In this document: positions 32,640 through 40,813 of the stretch, piece after piece
Position numbering within the stretch: position 1 is the stretch's first letter
Layout of the letters: the number at the start of each line of letters is the position of its first letter
Source: an uncultured Collinsella sp.
GTDB taxonomy: Bacteria > Actinomycetota > Coriobacteriia > Coriobacteriales > Coriobacteriaceae
Reading direction: 5' to 3'
Assembly (NCBI GenBank): GCA_900548515.1
Contig: URKU01000003.1
Coordinates: 4,940-68,939 of the forward strand
Length of the DNA stretch: 64,000 nt
Notes under the pieces: model-generated
What the model saw: only the letters and a program-made list of their open reading frames with translations
The model's database searches: none
What the model was told of the DNA's origin: nothing
Translations under genes and position numbers: made by a program

Positions 32640-33336
32640 TGCCGCTAAGCCACGCATCCTCCTGGTCGAAGATGACCTGACCGTTCAAAACCTCGTTTCG
32701 ACCGCGCTTGACCTCCACGGCTATGTCGTGAGCAAGGTTTGCAACGGCCAGGCCGCCATCATGGATGCGGTGTCGCACGGCCCCAGCCTCATCATGCTCG
32801 ACCTCGGCCTTCCCGACATTGACGGTATCGAGGTCATCACGAAGATCCGAAGCTGGTCGGCAGTCCCCATTATCGTCATTTCGGCGCGCACCGAAGATTC
32901 CGACAAGATTGCAGCACTTGACGCAGGGGCAGACGACTACCTCACCAAGCCCTTTTCTGTGGATGAGTTGCTCGCGCGCGTCCGCGCGAATTTGAGGCGC
33001 TCCTCGATGGCGTCGAGCGAGTCGACAGAAGCGAGCACGTTCGACAACGGTCCGCTGCATATCGACTACGCCGCGGGATACGCGACGAAAGACGGACGCG
33101 AGCTCTCGCTCACCCCAACCGAGTACAAATTGCTCGTCCTTCTGGCGAAAAACGTCGACAAGGTGCTCACCCACACCTTCATCACCCGCGAGATATGGGG
33201 CACGAGCTGGGACAGCGATCTGGCGAGCCTGCGCGTGTTCATGCGCACCCTGCGCAAGAAGATCGAGGCAGACCCCTCTCATCCCAAGATGCTTCAGACG
33301 CACATGGGTGTCGGGTACCGCATGCAGCGTCTCTAG
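32632..33336 (+). CDS. kdpE: Response regulator KdpE
   Basis: A 234-aa OmpR-family regulator that activates kdpFABC. The receiver holds ILLVEDD, the phosphorylated Asp in LIMLDLGLPDIDG, and the Lys in DDYLTKPFSVDELLAR. The winged helix includes LTPTEYKLLVLLAKN and the final HMGVGYRMQ. The start ATG 32632 lies inside the end of kdpD, indicating translational coupling. It is divergent from the operon it controls. Confidence 0.96.
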   Translation: MNNAAKPRILLVEDDLTVQNLVSTALDLHGYVVSKVCNGQAAIMDAVSHGPSLIMLDLGLPDIDGIEVITKIRSWSAVPIIVISARTEDSDKIAALDAGADDYLTKPFSVDELLARVRANLRRSSMASSESTEASTFDNGPLHIDYAAGYATKDGRELSLTPTEYKLLVLLAKNVDKVLTHTFITREIWGTSWDSDLASLRVFMRTLRKKIEADPSHPKMLQTHMGVGYRMQRL

Positions 33337-33350
33337 CCCACCCCACAAAA

Positions 33351-33417
33351 AGTTGCGGTGGAATACGGAGTAGATAAGGCCTTTGACAGCCAAAACAGTC
33401 CGTATTTCACCGCAACT
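33351..33417. repeat. Palindromic intergenic repeat, copy 4
   Basis: Nearly identical to copy 3 at 24942-25007 and in the same orientation. It begins 14 bases after the kdpE stop codon. Confidence 0.9.
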
Positions 33418-33432
33418 GATGGATGGAATGTG

Positions 33433-34650
33433 TTAGAGGCCCAGGTAGCTGGTCATGCCTTCGACGGCGAGCTTGGCCCCTGCCACGGCATGAACCACGG
33501 TGAGCGGGCCGTTGACCACGTCGCCGGCGGCAAAGACGCCGGGCACGGTGGTCATGCCGCGCTCATCGACCGAAAGCAGGCCGCGATGGTCGGTCTCCAG
33601 ACCGCCCGTCGTAAGCACGAGCTTGTCCTTGGGCACCTGCGAGGCCGCAATGACGATGGTATCGGCCGCGGCATGGTCGAGCTCTTCCTCGTAGCCCACC
33701 ACGTTGTTGTCCTCGTCAAAGATGGCCGTCTCGAACACCGGGCCGTTATCGTCGATGGCGCAGATGGCCTTGCCGCACACGATCTCGGCACCGTCGAGCT
33801 CGGTCAGCTCGACCTCGTCGTCGATGGCAGAGATATGGCGCGAGCGTGCATACACGGTGACCTTGCGAGCACCCGAACGCAGCGCCGTGCGGGCCACATC
33901 CATGGCCACATTACCGGCACCGATGACCGCCACGTTCTGCCCGATAGCCACGCTCGTGGGATCGACCAGGTAATCGATACCAAACAGCACGTTGCCGCGC
34001 GACTCGCCGGGAATGCCCAGTTTGCGGGCACGCCAGGTACCGGTACCAACAAAGACCGCATCGTAGCCGTCGCGCAGCAGGTCGTCGATATGCAGCGCGC
34101 CACCAATGGTGGTCGAGGGGCGCACGCGCACGCCAAGCGAGCACATCACGTGACGGTACTTTTGCACCAGCGAGCGCGGCAGACGGAACTCGGGGATGCC
34201 GTACTCCAACACGCCGCCGATCTCGGGGCGCTGCTCAAACACGGTGACAGCGCAGCCCAGCTGGGCCATCTTAATGGCCACGGTAATGCCGGCAGGACCC
34301 GAGCCGACCACGGCGACCTGCTTGCCACACGACGGCGCAGGCGTCCACTCTTTGCGGTCGAGATACGCCGTGGAGATATAGTTCTCGATGCTCGAGAAAT
34401 GCACCGGCGTGCCCTTGCGACCCTGAATGCACGAACCCTCGCACTGGCCCGAATGGTTACACACCATGGAGCAAACCGCGCTCATGGGGTTGTTCTGGAA
34501 CAGCAACTCGCCCGCTTCCTCCAGACGACGCTGCTTAAACAGATCGATGACCTGCGGGATAGGCGTCTGCACCGGGCAGCCCTTAATCTGGCAGAACGCC
34601 CTTTTACAACCCAGGCAACGATTTGCTTCCTCGACAATGTGGATAGCCAC
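33433..34650 (-). CDS. GltD-like NAD(P)-dependent iron-sulfur oxidoreductase
   Basis: A 405-aa protein like the small subunit of glutamate synthase. The N-terminal domain has cysteine clusters for two 4Fe-4S centres (CLGCKRAFCQIKGCPVQTPI and CSMVCNHSGQCEGSCIQG). It is followed by an FAD-binding GSGPAGITVAIKMAQLG and an NADPH-binding GAGNVAMDVARTALRSG with downstream YARSR. The end VFAAGDVVNGPLTVVHAVA is typical of the family. No glutamate synthase large subunit is adjacent, so it may pass electrons to another partner. The start is GTG at 34650 behind AGAGGGG. Confidence 0.88.
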   Translation of the reverse strand: MAIHIVEEANRCLGCKRAFCQIKGCPVQTPIPQVIDLFKQRRLEEAGELLFQNNPMSAVCSMVCNHSGQCEGSCIQGRKGTPVHFSSIENYISTAYLDRKEWTPAPSCGKQVAVVGSGPAGITVAIKMAQLGCAVTVFEQRPEIGGVLEYGIPEFRLPRSLVQKYRHVMCSLGVRVRPSTTIGGALHIDDLLRDGYDAVFVGTGTWRARKLGIPGESRGNVLFGIDYLVDPTSVAIGQNVAVIGAGNVAMDVARTALRSGARKVTVYARSRHISAIDDEVELTELDGAEIVCGKAICAIDDNGPVFETAIFDEDNNVVGYEEELDHAAADTIVIAASQVPKDKLVLTTGGLETDHRGLLSVDERGMTTVPGVFAAGDVVNGPLTVVHAVAGAKLAVEGMTSYLGL

Positions 34651-34746
34651 GCGATTCCCCTCTGATTCGCATCAACACAATAACAGGCAGTTCCAGATGC
34701 TGCCCAGTACCGGCAAGACGGCCGCCCGTAGCGGCCGCCAGCCACG

Positions 34747-35652
34747 CTACATCTCCCGATGTGCGCCTTCGCAACAAGCAGACATACGCTCGAGCGTCGT
34801 CAAGCAGCCGGCCGCCGTCGCCGGCACGCTGTTCTCGACCACGCACGGAATGCCCGGACAGGCGGCAGCGGCCCAGGCGACGACGGGCTCAAAGTCGTAA
34901 CGGCCCGTCTCGCCCACGCCATGGCATACCAGGCGCGAGCCCGTGCCGTCGCACCAGCCGGCCTCATCCTCGTTGTTCACGACCTCGTAGTCCTTGGCAT
35001 GCAGCACGCGAACCTTGCTGCCGCATAAATAGAGCATGCGCGCGGTGATTTCCTGCGCTTCGTCAACGACGCTGGGGTGCAGCAGCGACACTGGGTCATA
35101 GATCACGCCGAGCGACGGGCTCGAGACGCGCTCCAGCACCTCACGGCAGCGATCTGGCGTGTTGACCGTCTCGTTCCAACCGGGCTCGATCAGTATTTGC
35201 CCACCCACGGCCTCGGCCCGATCGCAGACGTGTGCGAGTCCGTCCATAAAAGCCTCGAGTGCCTCATCAGTCGTGCGGTCGTCAGCAACGCGGTTCTGCG
35301 CATTGGGGCGACCGGTCTCGGTACCCACCGGGCAGCCGCCGAGCATCTGGGCAAAGTTCAGGCATGCCTCGTACTCGGCAAAGTTATCCATGAGCTGTTG
35401 GCGATCGGGCGTCGCCAAATTCTTATAGCAGCCGAGCACGGCGACCGAAACGCCCGACTCATCGAGCACGGCACGCAAATGGTCGGCAAGCTCGCGGGTC
35501 AGGCCGCCTCGATCGATCCCCATCGATGCGTAGAGCACCTTGCTCGGCAGCTGAATGCACGAAAAGCCCAGCTCTCCCGCCATGCGAATGCGTTCCTCGA
35601 CGGTCCCCTGCGGAAGGTCGTGCAAACGTACGCCCAGAGTAATAGCCCCCAC
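34747..35652 (-). CDS. Sugar-phosphate isomerase/epimerase (xylose-isomerase-like TIM barrel)
   Basis: A 301-aa TIM-barrel protein (GAITLGVRLHDLPQ, then RIRMAGELGFSCIQLPSK, QILIEPGWNETVNTPDR, LGVIYDPVSLLHP, RVLHAKDYEV) with the Glu/Asp/His metal ligands expected of the AP-endonuclease-2/IolE-like family. It may isomerise or epimerise a pectin-derived sugar. The start is uncertain: AAGGGA lies ten bases before GTG 35652, while GTG 35661 would overlap the GH105 stop codon. It follows the GH105 gene directly, so co-transcription is likely. Confidence 0.8.
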   Translation of the reverse strand: MGAITLGVRLHDLPQGTVEERIRMAGELGFSCIQLPSKVLYASMGIDRGGLTRELADHLRAVLDESGVSVAVLGCYKNLATPDRQQLMDNFAEYEACLNFAQMLGGCPVGTETGRPNAQNRVADDRTTDEALEAFMDGLAHVCDRAEAVGGQILIEPGWNETVNTPDRCREVLERVSSPSLGVIYDPVSLLHPSVVDEAQEITARMLYLCGSKVRVLHAKDYEVVNNEDEAGWCDGTGSRLVCHGVGETGRYDFEPVVAWAAAACPGIPCVVENSVPATAAGCLTTLERMSACCEGAHREM

Positions 35653-35653
35653 G

Positions 35654-36892
35654 TTATTCACATCCCTTATGAGCGTTGATGCCCGGGGTGTATCCGCCAA
35701 ACGGGTCCTCGATGGAGCACACGCCCGAGGGGGCGAGCGGATCGCGCTTACCGGCCAGCTTGTCGTGATGCATGGTCTCGATATAGGCAAGCACCAGCGG
35801 CGCCACACCCTTTGCATCATTTTTGACCACGGGCTCGCTCATGTAGTAATCAAACGTGCCCTCGCGGTGCGCGGTGTTGCCCAGGCCCGCAACCAGGCAG
35901 ATGTTGTCGAGCGCCAGCTGCCCGTCATACTCGGACAGGCAGGTCTCGCAGATGCCGTCGAAGGCGCGACGGCCGTACTGGTAGTAACGCTCGCCCAGCA
36001 CGCCCAGACGCACGCCCTTCATGATGGCATTGGCAAAGATGGCGCTGCCCGACTCCTCCAGGTAGTTGGGGGCGATATTGGGCAGGTTGATGACCTGGTG
36101 CCACATGCCGGTCTTCTCGTCCTGATACGGCAGCATGGCGTCGATCAAATCGTGGAACATCTTGCGGATCTCGTCCTTCTCGGCTGACATCGAAGGCGGC
36201 ATAAGCTCCCAGGTGTCGATGAGCGCCATGGCAAACCAGCCCTCGGCGCGCAGCCAGAAGTTAGCCGAAAGACCGGTGACCGGGTCGCACCAGAACTGTT
36301 TGCGGCTCGCGTCGTAAGCGTGATAGTACAGACCGTTGAGGGGGTTGCGCATCAGGTCATGCACGACCTGGAACATATGGAAGCTGTCCGAGCAGGCACG
36401 ACGGTTGTGGAAGCTCAGCTCGTACTGCATGTAGAACGGCTGTGCCATGTACATGCCATCGAGCCAAATCTGGTTGGGATAGACGGCCTTGTGCCAAAAC
36501 ACGCCCTCTTTGGTGCGCGGCTGGGTCTCGAGCTGGCGGTAGATGGTGTCCATGGCGGCACGGTACTTGGGCTTGCCCACCAGGTCATACAGCTTGTAGA
36601 GGGTCTTGCCCGCATTGACGTTATCGAGGTTGTACTCCTGCGGGTTGTAATGCTTGATGGTACCGTCGTCCTGGACAAAGAAATCGATGTAGTCATCGGC
36701 GAACGTCAAGTAGCGCTGCTCACCCGTGATCTCGTACAGCTCGATGAGCGCCTTGATCATGCAGCCGTCGATATAGTTCCAGGTGTTCTCCTTGCCGGCG
36801 CGAATCTTTTCGATGTTCCAAGCCGGCGCCTGCGGCGTAGAGGTTTCGATCAACTGCTCGATATAACGGTCCAGGATTTGATTGCAACCCAT
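35654..36892 (-). CDS. GH105-type unsaturated rhamnogalacturonyl hydrolase (YteR-like)
   Basis: A 412-aa cytoplasmic (alpha/alpha)6-barrel enzyme that removes unsaturated uronic acid from pectin fragments. Catalytic-site motifs are IWLDGMYMAQPFYMQYE, where the Asp corresponds to the YteR catalytic Asp, and WLRAEGWFAMALIDTWEL, followed by ESGSAIFANAIMKGVRLG. No signal peptide is present. The product, 4-deoxy-5-ketouronate, would enter the DhuI-like isomerase/KduD route. GAGGGG precedes ATG 36892. Two TGAACGTT operators and a 28-bp box lie upstream. Confidence 0.92.
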   Translation of the reverse strand: MGCNQILDRYIEQLIETSTPQAPAWNIEKIRAGKENTWNYIDGCMIKALIELYEITGEQRYLTFADDYIDFFVQDDGTIKHYNPQEYNLDNVNAGKTLYKLYDLVGKPKYRAAMDTIYRQLETQPRTKEGVFWHKAVYPNQIWLDGMYMAQPFYMQYELSFHNRRACSDSFHMFQVVHDLMRNPLNGLYYHAYDASRKQFWCDPVTGLSANFWLRAEGWFAMALIDTWELMPPSMSAEKDEIRKMFHDLIDAMLPYQDEKTGMWHQVINLPNIAPNYLEESGSAIFANAIMKGVRLGVLGERYYQYGRRAFDGICETCLSEYDGQLALDNICLVAGLGNTAHREGTFDYYMSEPVVKNDAKGVAPLVLAYIETMHHDKLAGKRDPLAPSGVCSIEDPFGGYTPGINAHKGCE

Positions 36893-36917
36893 TGCTGTCC
36901 CCTCTGACATAAACGAT

Positions 36918-37013
36918 AGGTGAACGTTACCCCTAGTGTAACGCGAACGGGGAATATAGGGTGAACGTTAACCCTATATTCCCCGCAAACGGCAGACTTT
37001 TAGCGGCAAACGG
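36918..37013 (-). promoter_or_regulatory. GH105 promoter: two LacI operators and a 28-bp direct-repeat box
   Basis: Operators are AGGTGAACGTTACCCC (36918-36933) and AGGGTGAACGTTAACCCT (36958-36975). The second sits at the centre of a 38-bp palindrome (36948-36985, CGGGGAATATAGGGT arms). On the minus strand TTCACC within the second operator is followed 18 bases later by TACACT, giving a weak promoter. The box at 36986-37013 (CAAACGG, 14 bases, GCAAACGG) overlaps the end of the SGNH gene. Confidence 0.7.
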
Positions 37014-37668
37014 CGGTGAGACCCGCGGCGATGCGATGCGCCAGGCGCTCATAGCCGGCAGGACTGTAATGCAGACCGTCCGGCATATAGAGCTCGCGGT
37101 GCTCCGGCAAAAACGGGCTGATACCGCTTTGCGCATACAGGTCAATCACCGGCACGGAGTAGCGGTCGCAAACCTCGAGCATCGCTCGCACGTAGGCGAC
37201 CTGCGTCAACCCCAGGTGGTTGAGCTCGTCGCTTGCCGGGATATCCTTCTCGTGCTTGCCGCTCGTCTTGCACGGCGTCATAAACACAAGCTTTGCCTGG
37301 GGCGAGCGCGCCGTGATGGTACGGATCAGGTAATCGAGTGCACCATAGAACTCATGTACGTCCGTGCTGCCGAGCTCTCCAAGCGGCACGTTGCGGCTAA
37401 AGTCGTTGACGCCGCCAAAGACGATGTAGATATCGGCCGCATCGTCGATACCGTCAAGGCGCTCGACAAACGAATCGGTACGGTCGGCCTTGATGGCGAT
37501 ACGCGAACCCTTGATGCCAAAGTTCTCGACGACCGCGCCTCCCAGCAACGCGCCCAGATGCGAAGTCCAAGAGATGTCGTTGCCGCCTGCGCCGCATCCG
37601 TTATCGCCCCATGTGGTCGAATCGCCAAAGCAGCAAATGGTCGATTCACTCAAACTCTTCGTTTCCAT
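37000..37668 (-). CDS. SGNH/GDSL-family esterase
   Basis: A 222-aa hydrolase without signal peptide. Block I is CCFGDSTTWGDN with the nucleophile Ser, block III is VFGGVNDFSRN with the Asn, and block V is MPDGLHYSPAGYERLAHR with Asp and His. Such enzymes often deacetylate carbohydrates, which fits its place among pectin genes (rhamnogalacturonan or galacturonan acetylesterase role inferred). GAGGAG precedes ATG 37668. The 28-bp box of the next promoter runs into its 3' end. Confidence 0.9.
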   Translation of the reverse strand: METKSLSESTICCFGDSTTWGDNGCGAGGNDISWTSHLGALLGGAVVENFGIKGSRIAIKADRTDSFVERLDGIDDAADIYIVFGGVNDFSRNVPLGELGSTDVHEFYGALDYLIRTITARSPQAKLVFMTPCKTSGKHEKDIPASDELNHLGLTQVAYVRAMLEVCDRYSVPVIDLYAQSGISPFLPEHRELYMPDGLHYSPAGYERLAHRIAAGLTAVCR

Positions 37669-37737
37669 AATCTTCTCCTCATCCGCCCATCGGCGGTCAT
37701 ACAGGAACGTACCGTTTATTCGCAGCATGCCGAGGGG

Positions 37738-39903
37738 CTATGCACGGGCGCATTCCGCAACGTGCGAATCGAGCCATTCGATATCCTCGGCAAGATGTGC
37801 CACGCCCAGATGGTGTTCACCCGGACACACCTCGTGCCGCAGGCCATCTCTGCGGCTCAGCAACTTGTAGGCATCGCGCACGATCTCGAGCTGCTCGTCA
37901 ACATTTTTCAGCCCGCGCGAACCGTTCAGATGATCCTCTTCGCAGCTTTGCACCAGCAGCGGATGCGGCGCGATGAGCGAGGCAATATCGCCCATGTCGA
38001 GTAAGCGCCAAAGTCCGGGTGTGTAGTTGCAGCTGCAATTGCCATTGAGATGCAGCAGCGAATCGTCGACACCGTACAGATAGCCCGAGACAAACGCCTT
38101 GCGCACACGCGGGTCGAGTGCGGCCAGGTACAACGTCATGTAGCCGCCACCCGAAAAACCAAAGCAACCCAGGTCATCCATGGCAATGTCGCCGCGCGCC
38201 TCCAAGTAATCGATCAAGCGCATGTTGTCCCAGACGTTGAGGCCCGCAACCGTAAGACCCAGCGGCTCGGCCATACGTGCTTGATTCAGACACGTACCGC
38301 GCAGGTAGCTGTTCTCGTCATCGCCCTGGCCCTTCCAGTCACGACGGTATCCCCAACCGCGTGCGTCGGGGCAGACGGTCACGTAACCCATACGCGCCAA
38401 ACGCAGACCGTAGTCGTAATTGAACTTACGCACGGCATCATCGACCGCCGGCACGCCCGCAACACCGGCTACGCTTGCAGCACCCGCTCCCTGATGGCCA
38501 TGCGGGCAGATATAGCAACACTTGCGGCCGCACGCATCGAGCTTAGGCGACTGCGGCTCGAGCAGGTAGAACGGCATCCAAACGTCGCGCTCCACCTGCA
38601 GCATCGCATGGGTGCGCACGATGCCGCCGGCAACCCGCACGCGGCTGAGCTCACGAATCTCAATCGGGACGCGGTCCATAAGCGAAAGGCCCAAAACATC
38701 GTACAGACGAGTCCTGGTCGCAATCTTCCACGCCTCAAAATCTGCAGGAGTCTTGCCCGTAAAAGCAGCCGAACGTCCCTCGCGCTTCAGCCGGGCACGC
38801 AGCGCAGGCTCGTCTTCGCAGTACGTCTCGATGTGCACGGTGCGGCCATTGGCAGATAGCCCAGCCGTCTCAACCGCATCACCGTCGCCGCCCTCGGGAT
38901 CCCAGCCATCCCCACCGGCAAGCACCTGCTCGCGAGCGTACCCGACGGCAGCCATCACATCGAGTTTATTTGCCCACGGCACCCAGTCGGTAGTATCACC
39001 CGCCGGCCCATGCAGGATTGCGCCAGCATACTGCGCGCAGCTGTGCGCCGCCGGCTTATTCCAATCCCACCAGCCTTCGCGCTTGATATGTCGCCCCAGC
39101 CAGCAATCGATCAGCGCAGTTTGCGCCCATTCGCGCCAAGGACGGCCCAGGTAGACCGAATCCGGCGCCACGCCATCCGGAGCTGTAAACGAACAACCAT
39201 GAAACACAAATCCGTACGGCTCGCCTTTAGGCGTGGAGGCTGCCGTTACATACCCGTTGACATCCATATCGCGGTTGAGCGAGCGAATCTCGCACCCCTC
39301 AAAGTAGGCACGCGCGCCGCCAAAGATAAAGTCGACATCGCCCTCGATCCGGCAACGTCGGAAATATTGGCGCCCCACCCGGCGCGGCGCATACTGTTTG
39401 GGTCCTATGAACCCGCCCGGTTTGACCTCATGCGGCGGCAGCGGACCCAAAAACAGTGTGTCCTGGTGCCCCTTAATGCAGCAGGCATCGACAACCAGAC
39501 GGTCGCCATCGGCATACAGGGCAATCGCCTGACCGACCTCGCGCCCATCGCCGGCATCATTTACGATCGTTAGGTTCTCGAGCCGCACGTCGTCGGCATC
39601 GACCAAAACGGTATAGGTCCTAAACGTGCCGAGCGTGCCGTCCGCGCCCGAGCCGTCCTCCGAAGGCATCTTGGCACCCAGGCCGCCCATGATACGCACG
39701 CTATCGGCCGTCTCTCCCTCAATCGTCACATGCGGGCGACGAATCTCGACCCGCTCGCGGTACTCACCCGGCTCGACGCGAATCATCACCGGTTGCTCGG
39801 CATCCGGATAGAGCTGATCGGCTGCCGCCAAGGCATCGGAAATCGTTGGATACGCTCCTGCCGCAGCCCTCGAAACGCGCAGCGTATAGATACTTTCGCT
39901 CAT
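37738..39903 (-). CDS. Pectin methylesterase (CE8) fused to an alpha/beta-hydrolase esterase
   Basis: A 721-aa two-domain protein. Residues ~1-320 are a right-handed beta-helix pectinesterase: the motif GHQDTLF (145-151), the catalytic Asp pair (Asp148 and Asp191 in GDVDFIFGGARAYF), and YLGRPWREWAQTALID with the conserved Arg. Residues ~400-721 are an alpha/beta hydrolase with VCPDARGWG, nucleophile elbow GCFGFSGGGYMT and a late His in GEHHLGVAHL, resembling acetylxylan esterases. No signal peptide is seen, so it probably acts on imported oligomers. One chain could remove both methyl and acetyl groups. Its ATG overlaps the stop of the upstream esterase gene. Confidence 0.88.
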   Translation of the reverse strand: MSESIYTLRVSRAAAGAYPTISDALAAADQLYPDAEQPVMIRVEPGEYRERVEIRRPHVTIEGETADSVRIMGGLGAKMPSEDGSGADGTLGTFRTYTVLVDADDVRLENLTIVNDAGDGREVGQAIALYADGDRLVVDACCIKGHQDTLFLGPLPPHEVKPGGFIGPKQYAPRRVGRQYFRRCRIEGDVDFIFGGARAYFEGCEIRSLNRDMDVNGYVTAASTPKGEPYGFVFHGCSFTAPDGVAPDSVYLGRPWREWAQTALIDCWLGRHIKREGWWDWNKPAAHSCAQYAGAILHGPAGDTTDWVPWANKLDVMAAVGYAREQVLAGGDGWDPEGGDGDAVETAGLSANGRTVHIETYCEDEPALRARLKREGRSAAFTGKTPADFEAWKIATRTRLYDVLGLSLMDRVPIEIRELSRVRVAGGIVRTHAMLQVERDVWMPFYLLEPQSPKLDACGRKCCYICPHGHQGAGAASVAGVAGVPAVDDAVRKFNYDYGLRLARMGYVTVCPDARGWGYRRDWKGQGDDENSYLRGTCLNQARMAEPLGLTVAGLNVWDNMRLIDYLEARGDIAMDDLGCFGFSGGGYMTLYLAALDPRVRKAFVSGYLYGVDDSLLHLNGNCSCNYTPGLWRLLDMGDIASLIAPHPLLVQSCEEDHLNGSRGLKNVDEQLEIVRDAYKLLSRRDGLRHEVCPGEHHLGVAHLAEDIEWLDSHVAECARA

Positions 39904-40709
39904 CGTCCATCACGCTCCCATGCAACGAACTGTTCAGGCCAGCCCTGAACCTGTGGCTGAATATGCTCGGCGCAGCCCTTAAATGCCGTTTGGTCCGTGG
40001 CGAGCGATGCCCCATGCTTTCCATGCGAAAAGACATGTAGGCTAAAGCCAATCCCGTGGTCGGCAAGAGCCTGCGCAAGAAGGAGGCTATTTTGAACTGG
40101 TACCGATGCATCCTCGGCGGTATGCCACAAGAACGTACGGGGGAAGCCCTCGCCCACCATATTCTCGATCGACAACTTTTGAGCCAAAGCGCCATCGGCA
40201 CCCGTTAGGTGTTCAAATGAACCACGATGAGCATAGGCCCCCGAGCTTACGACCGGATAGCCCAAGCAAAGTGTGTCAGGCCGAATCGACTCAGGCGACG
40301 CCGCAATCGACTCTGCAAGCCAAGGTTGGTCCCAAAGCGCCCCGAGCAAGCCAGCTAGATGCCCACCGGCCGAAAAACCCATGACCGTAATCCGATCAGG
40401 ATCGACACAGTACTCTGCCGCATGGCTTCGGACGGTATCGACCGCCCGCGCGAGTTCTTGCAATGCCAGCGGATAGACAGCCGGAGCAACCGAATAGTTC
40501 AGTACAAACGCTTGGTAGCCCATCGCCAACAAACGGAGCGCTACCGGCTCGCCTTCGCGCGGCGAAACGTGATCGTAGCCGCCTCCTGGCACGACCACAA
40601 CTGCAGGCAGCGGTTTTAAAGCATAAGCATCTTCGGTCGGGGCAAAAACATAAGACGTAATCGTGGCAGACGAGCCATCGACCCCGACAGGAATCGTTTT
40701 ATTGAGCAT
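39900..40709 (-). CDS. Alpha/beta-hydrolase carbohydrate esterase (BD-FAE/acetyl esterase type)
   Basis: A 269-aa esterase. The oxyanion region is AVVVVPGGGYDHVSPREGEP, the nucleophile elbow is ITVMGFSAGGHLAG, and the acid and His lie in LWHTAEDASVPVQNS and VFSHGKHGASLA. There is no signal peptide. It probably removes acetyl or feruloyl groups from pectin oligomers. Its stop codon overlaps the start of the CE8 fusion gene by four bases (ATGA), so the two are translationally coupled. GAAAGGGA precedes ATG 40709. Confidence 0.87.
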   Translation of the reverse strand: MLNKTIPVGVDGSSATITSYVFAPTEDAYALKPLPAVVVVPGGGYDHVSPREGEPVALRLLAMGYQAFVLNYSVAPAVYPLALQELARAVDTVRSHAAEYCVDPDRITVMGFSAGGHLAGLLGALWDQPWLAESIAASPESIRPDTLCLGYPVVSSGAYAHRGSFEHLTGADGALAQKLSIENMVGEGFPRTFLWHTAEDASVPVQNSLLLAQALADHGIGFSLHVFSHGKHGASLATDQTAFKGCAEHIQPQVQGWPEQFVAWERDGR

Positions 40710-40761
40710 GTATTCCCTTTCACCATGATGCGTAGCGCAGCGCACACGGCCGTATCGCACA

Positions 40762-40798
40762 AGGGCTGCATTGCCGATTTATCCGACAATGCAGCCCT
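40762..40798 (-). terminator. Hairpin between the GH28 and esterase genes
   Basis: AGGGCTGCATTG and CAATGCAGCCCT pair perfectly over a 13-base loop. No T-run follows on the minus strand, so partial termination or message stabilisation is more likely than a full stop. Confidence 0.6.
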
Positions 40799-40813
40799 GG
40801 TCATCAACCCGAG

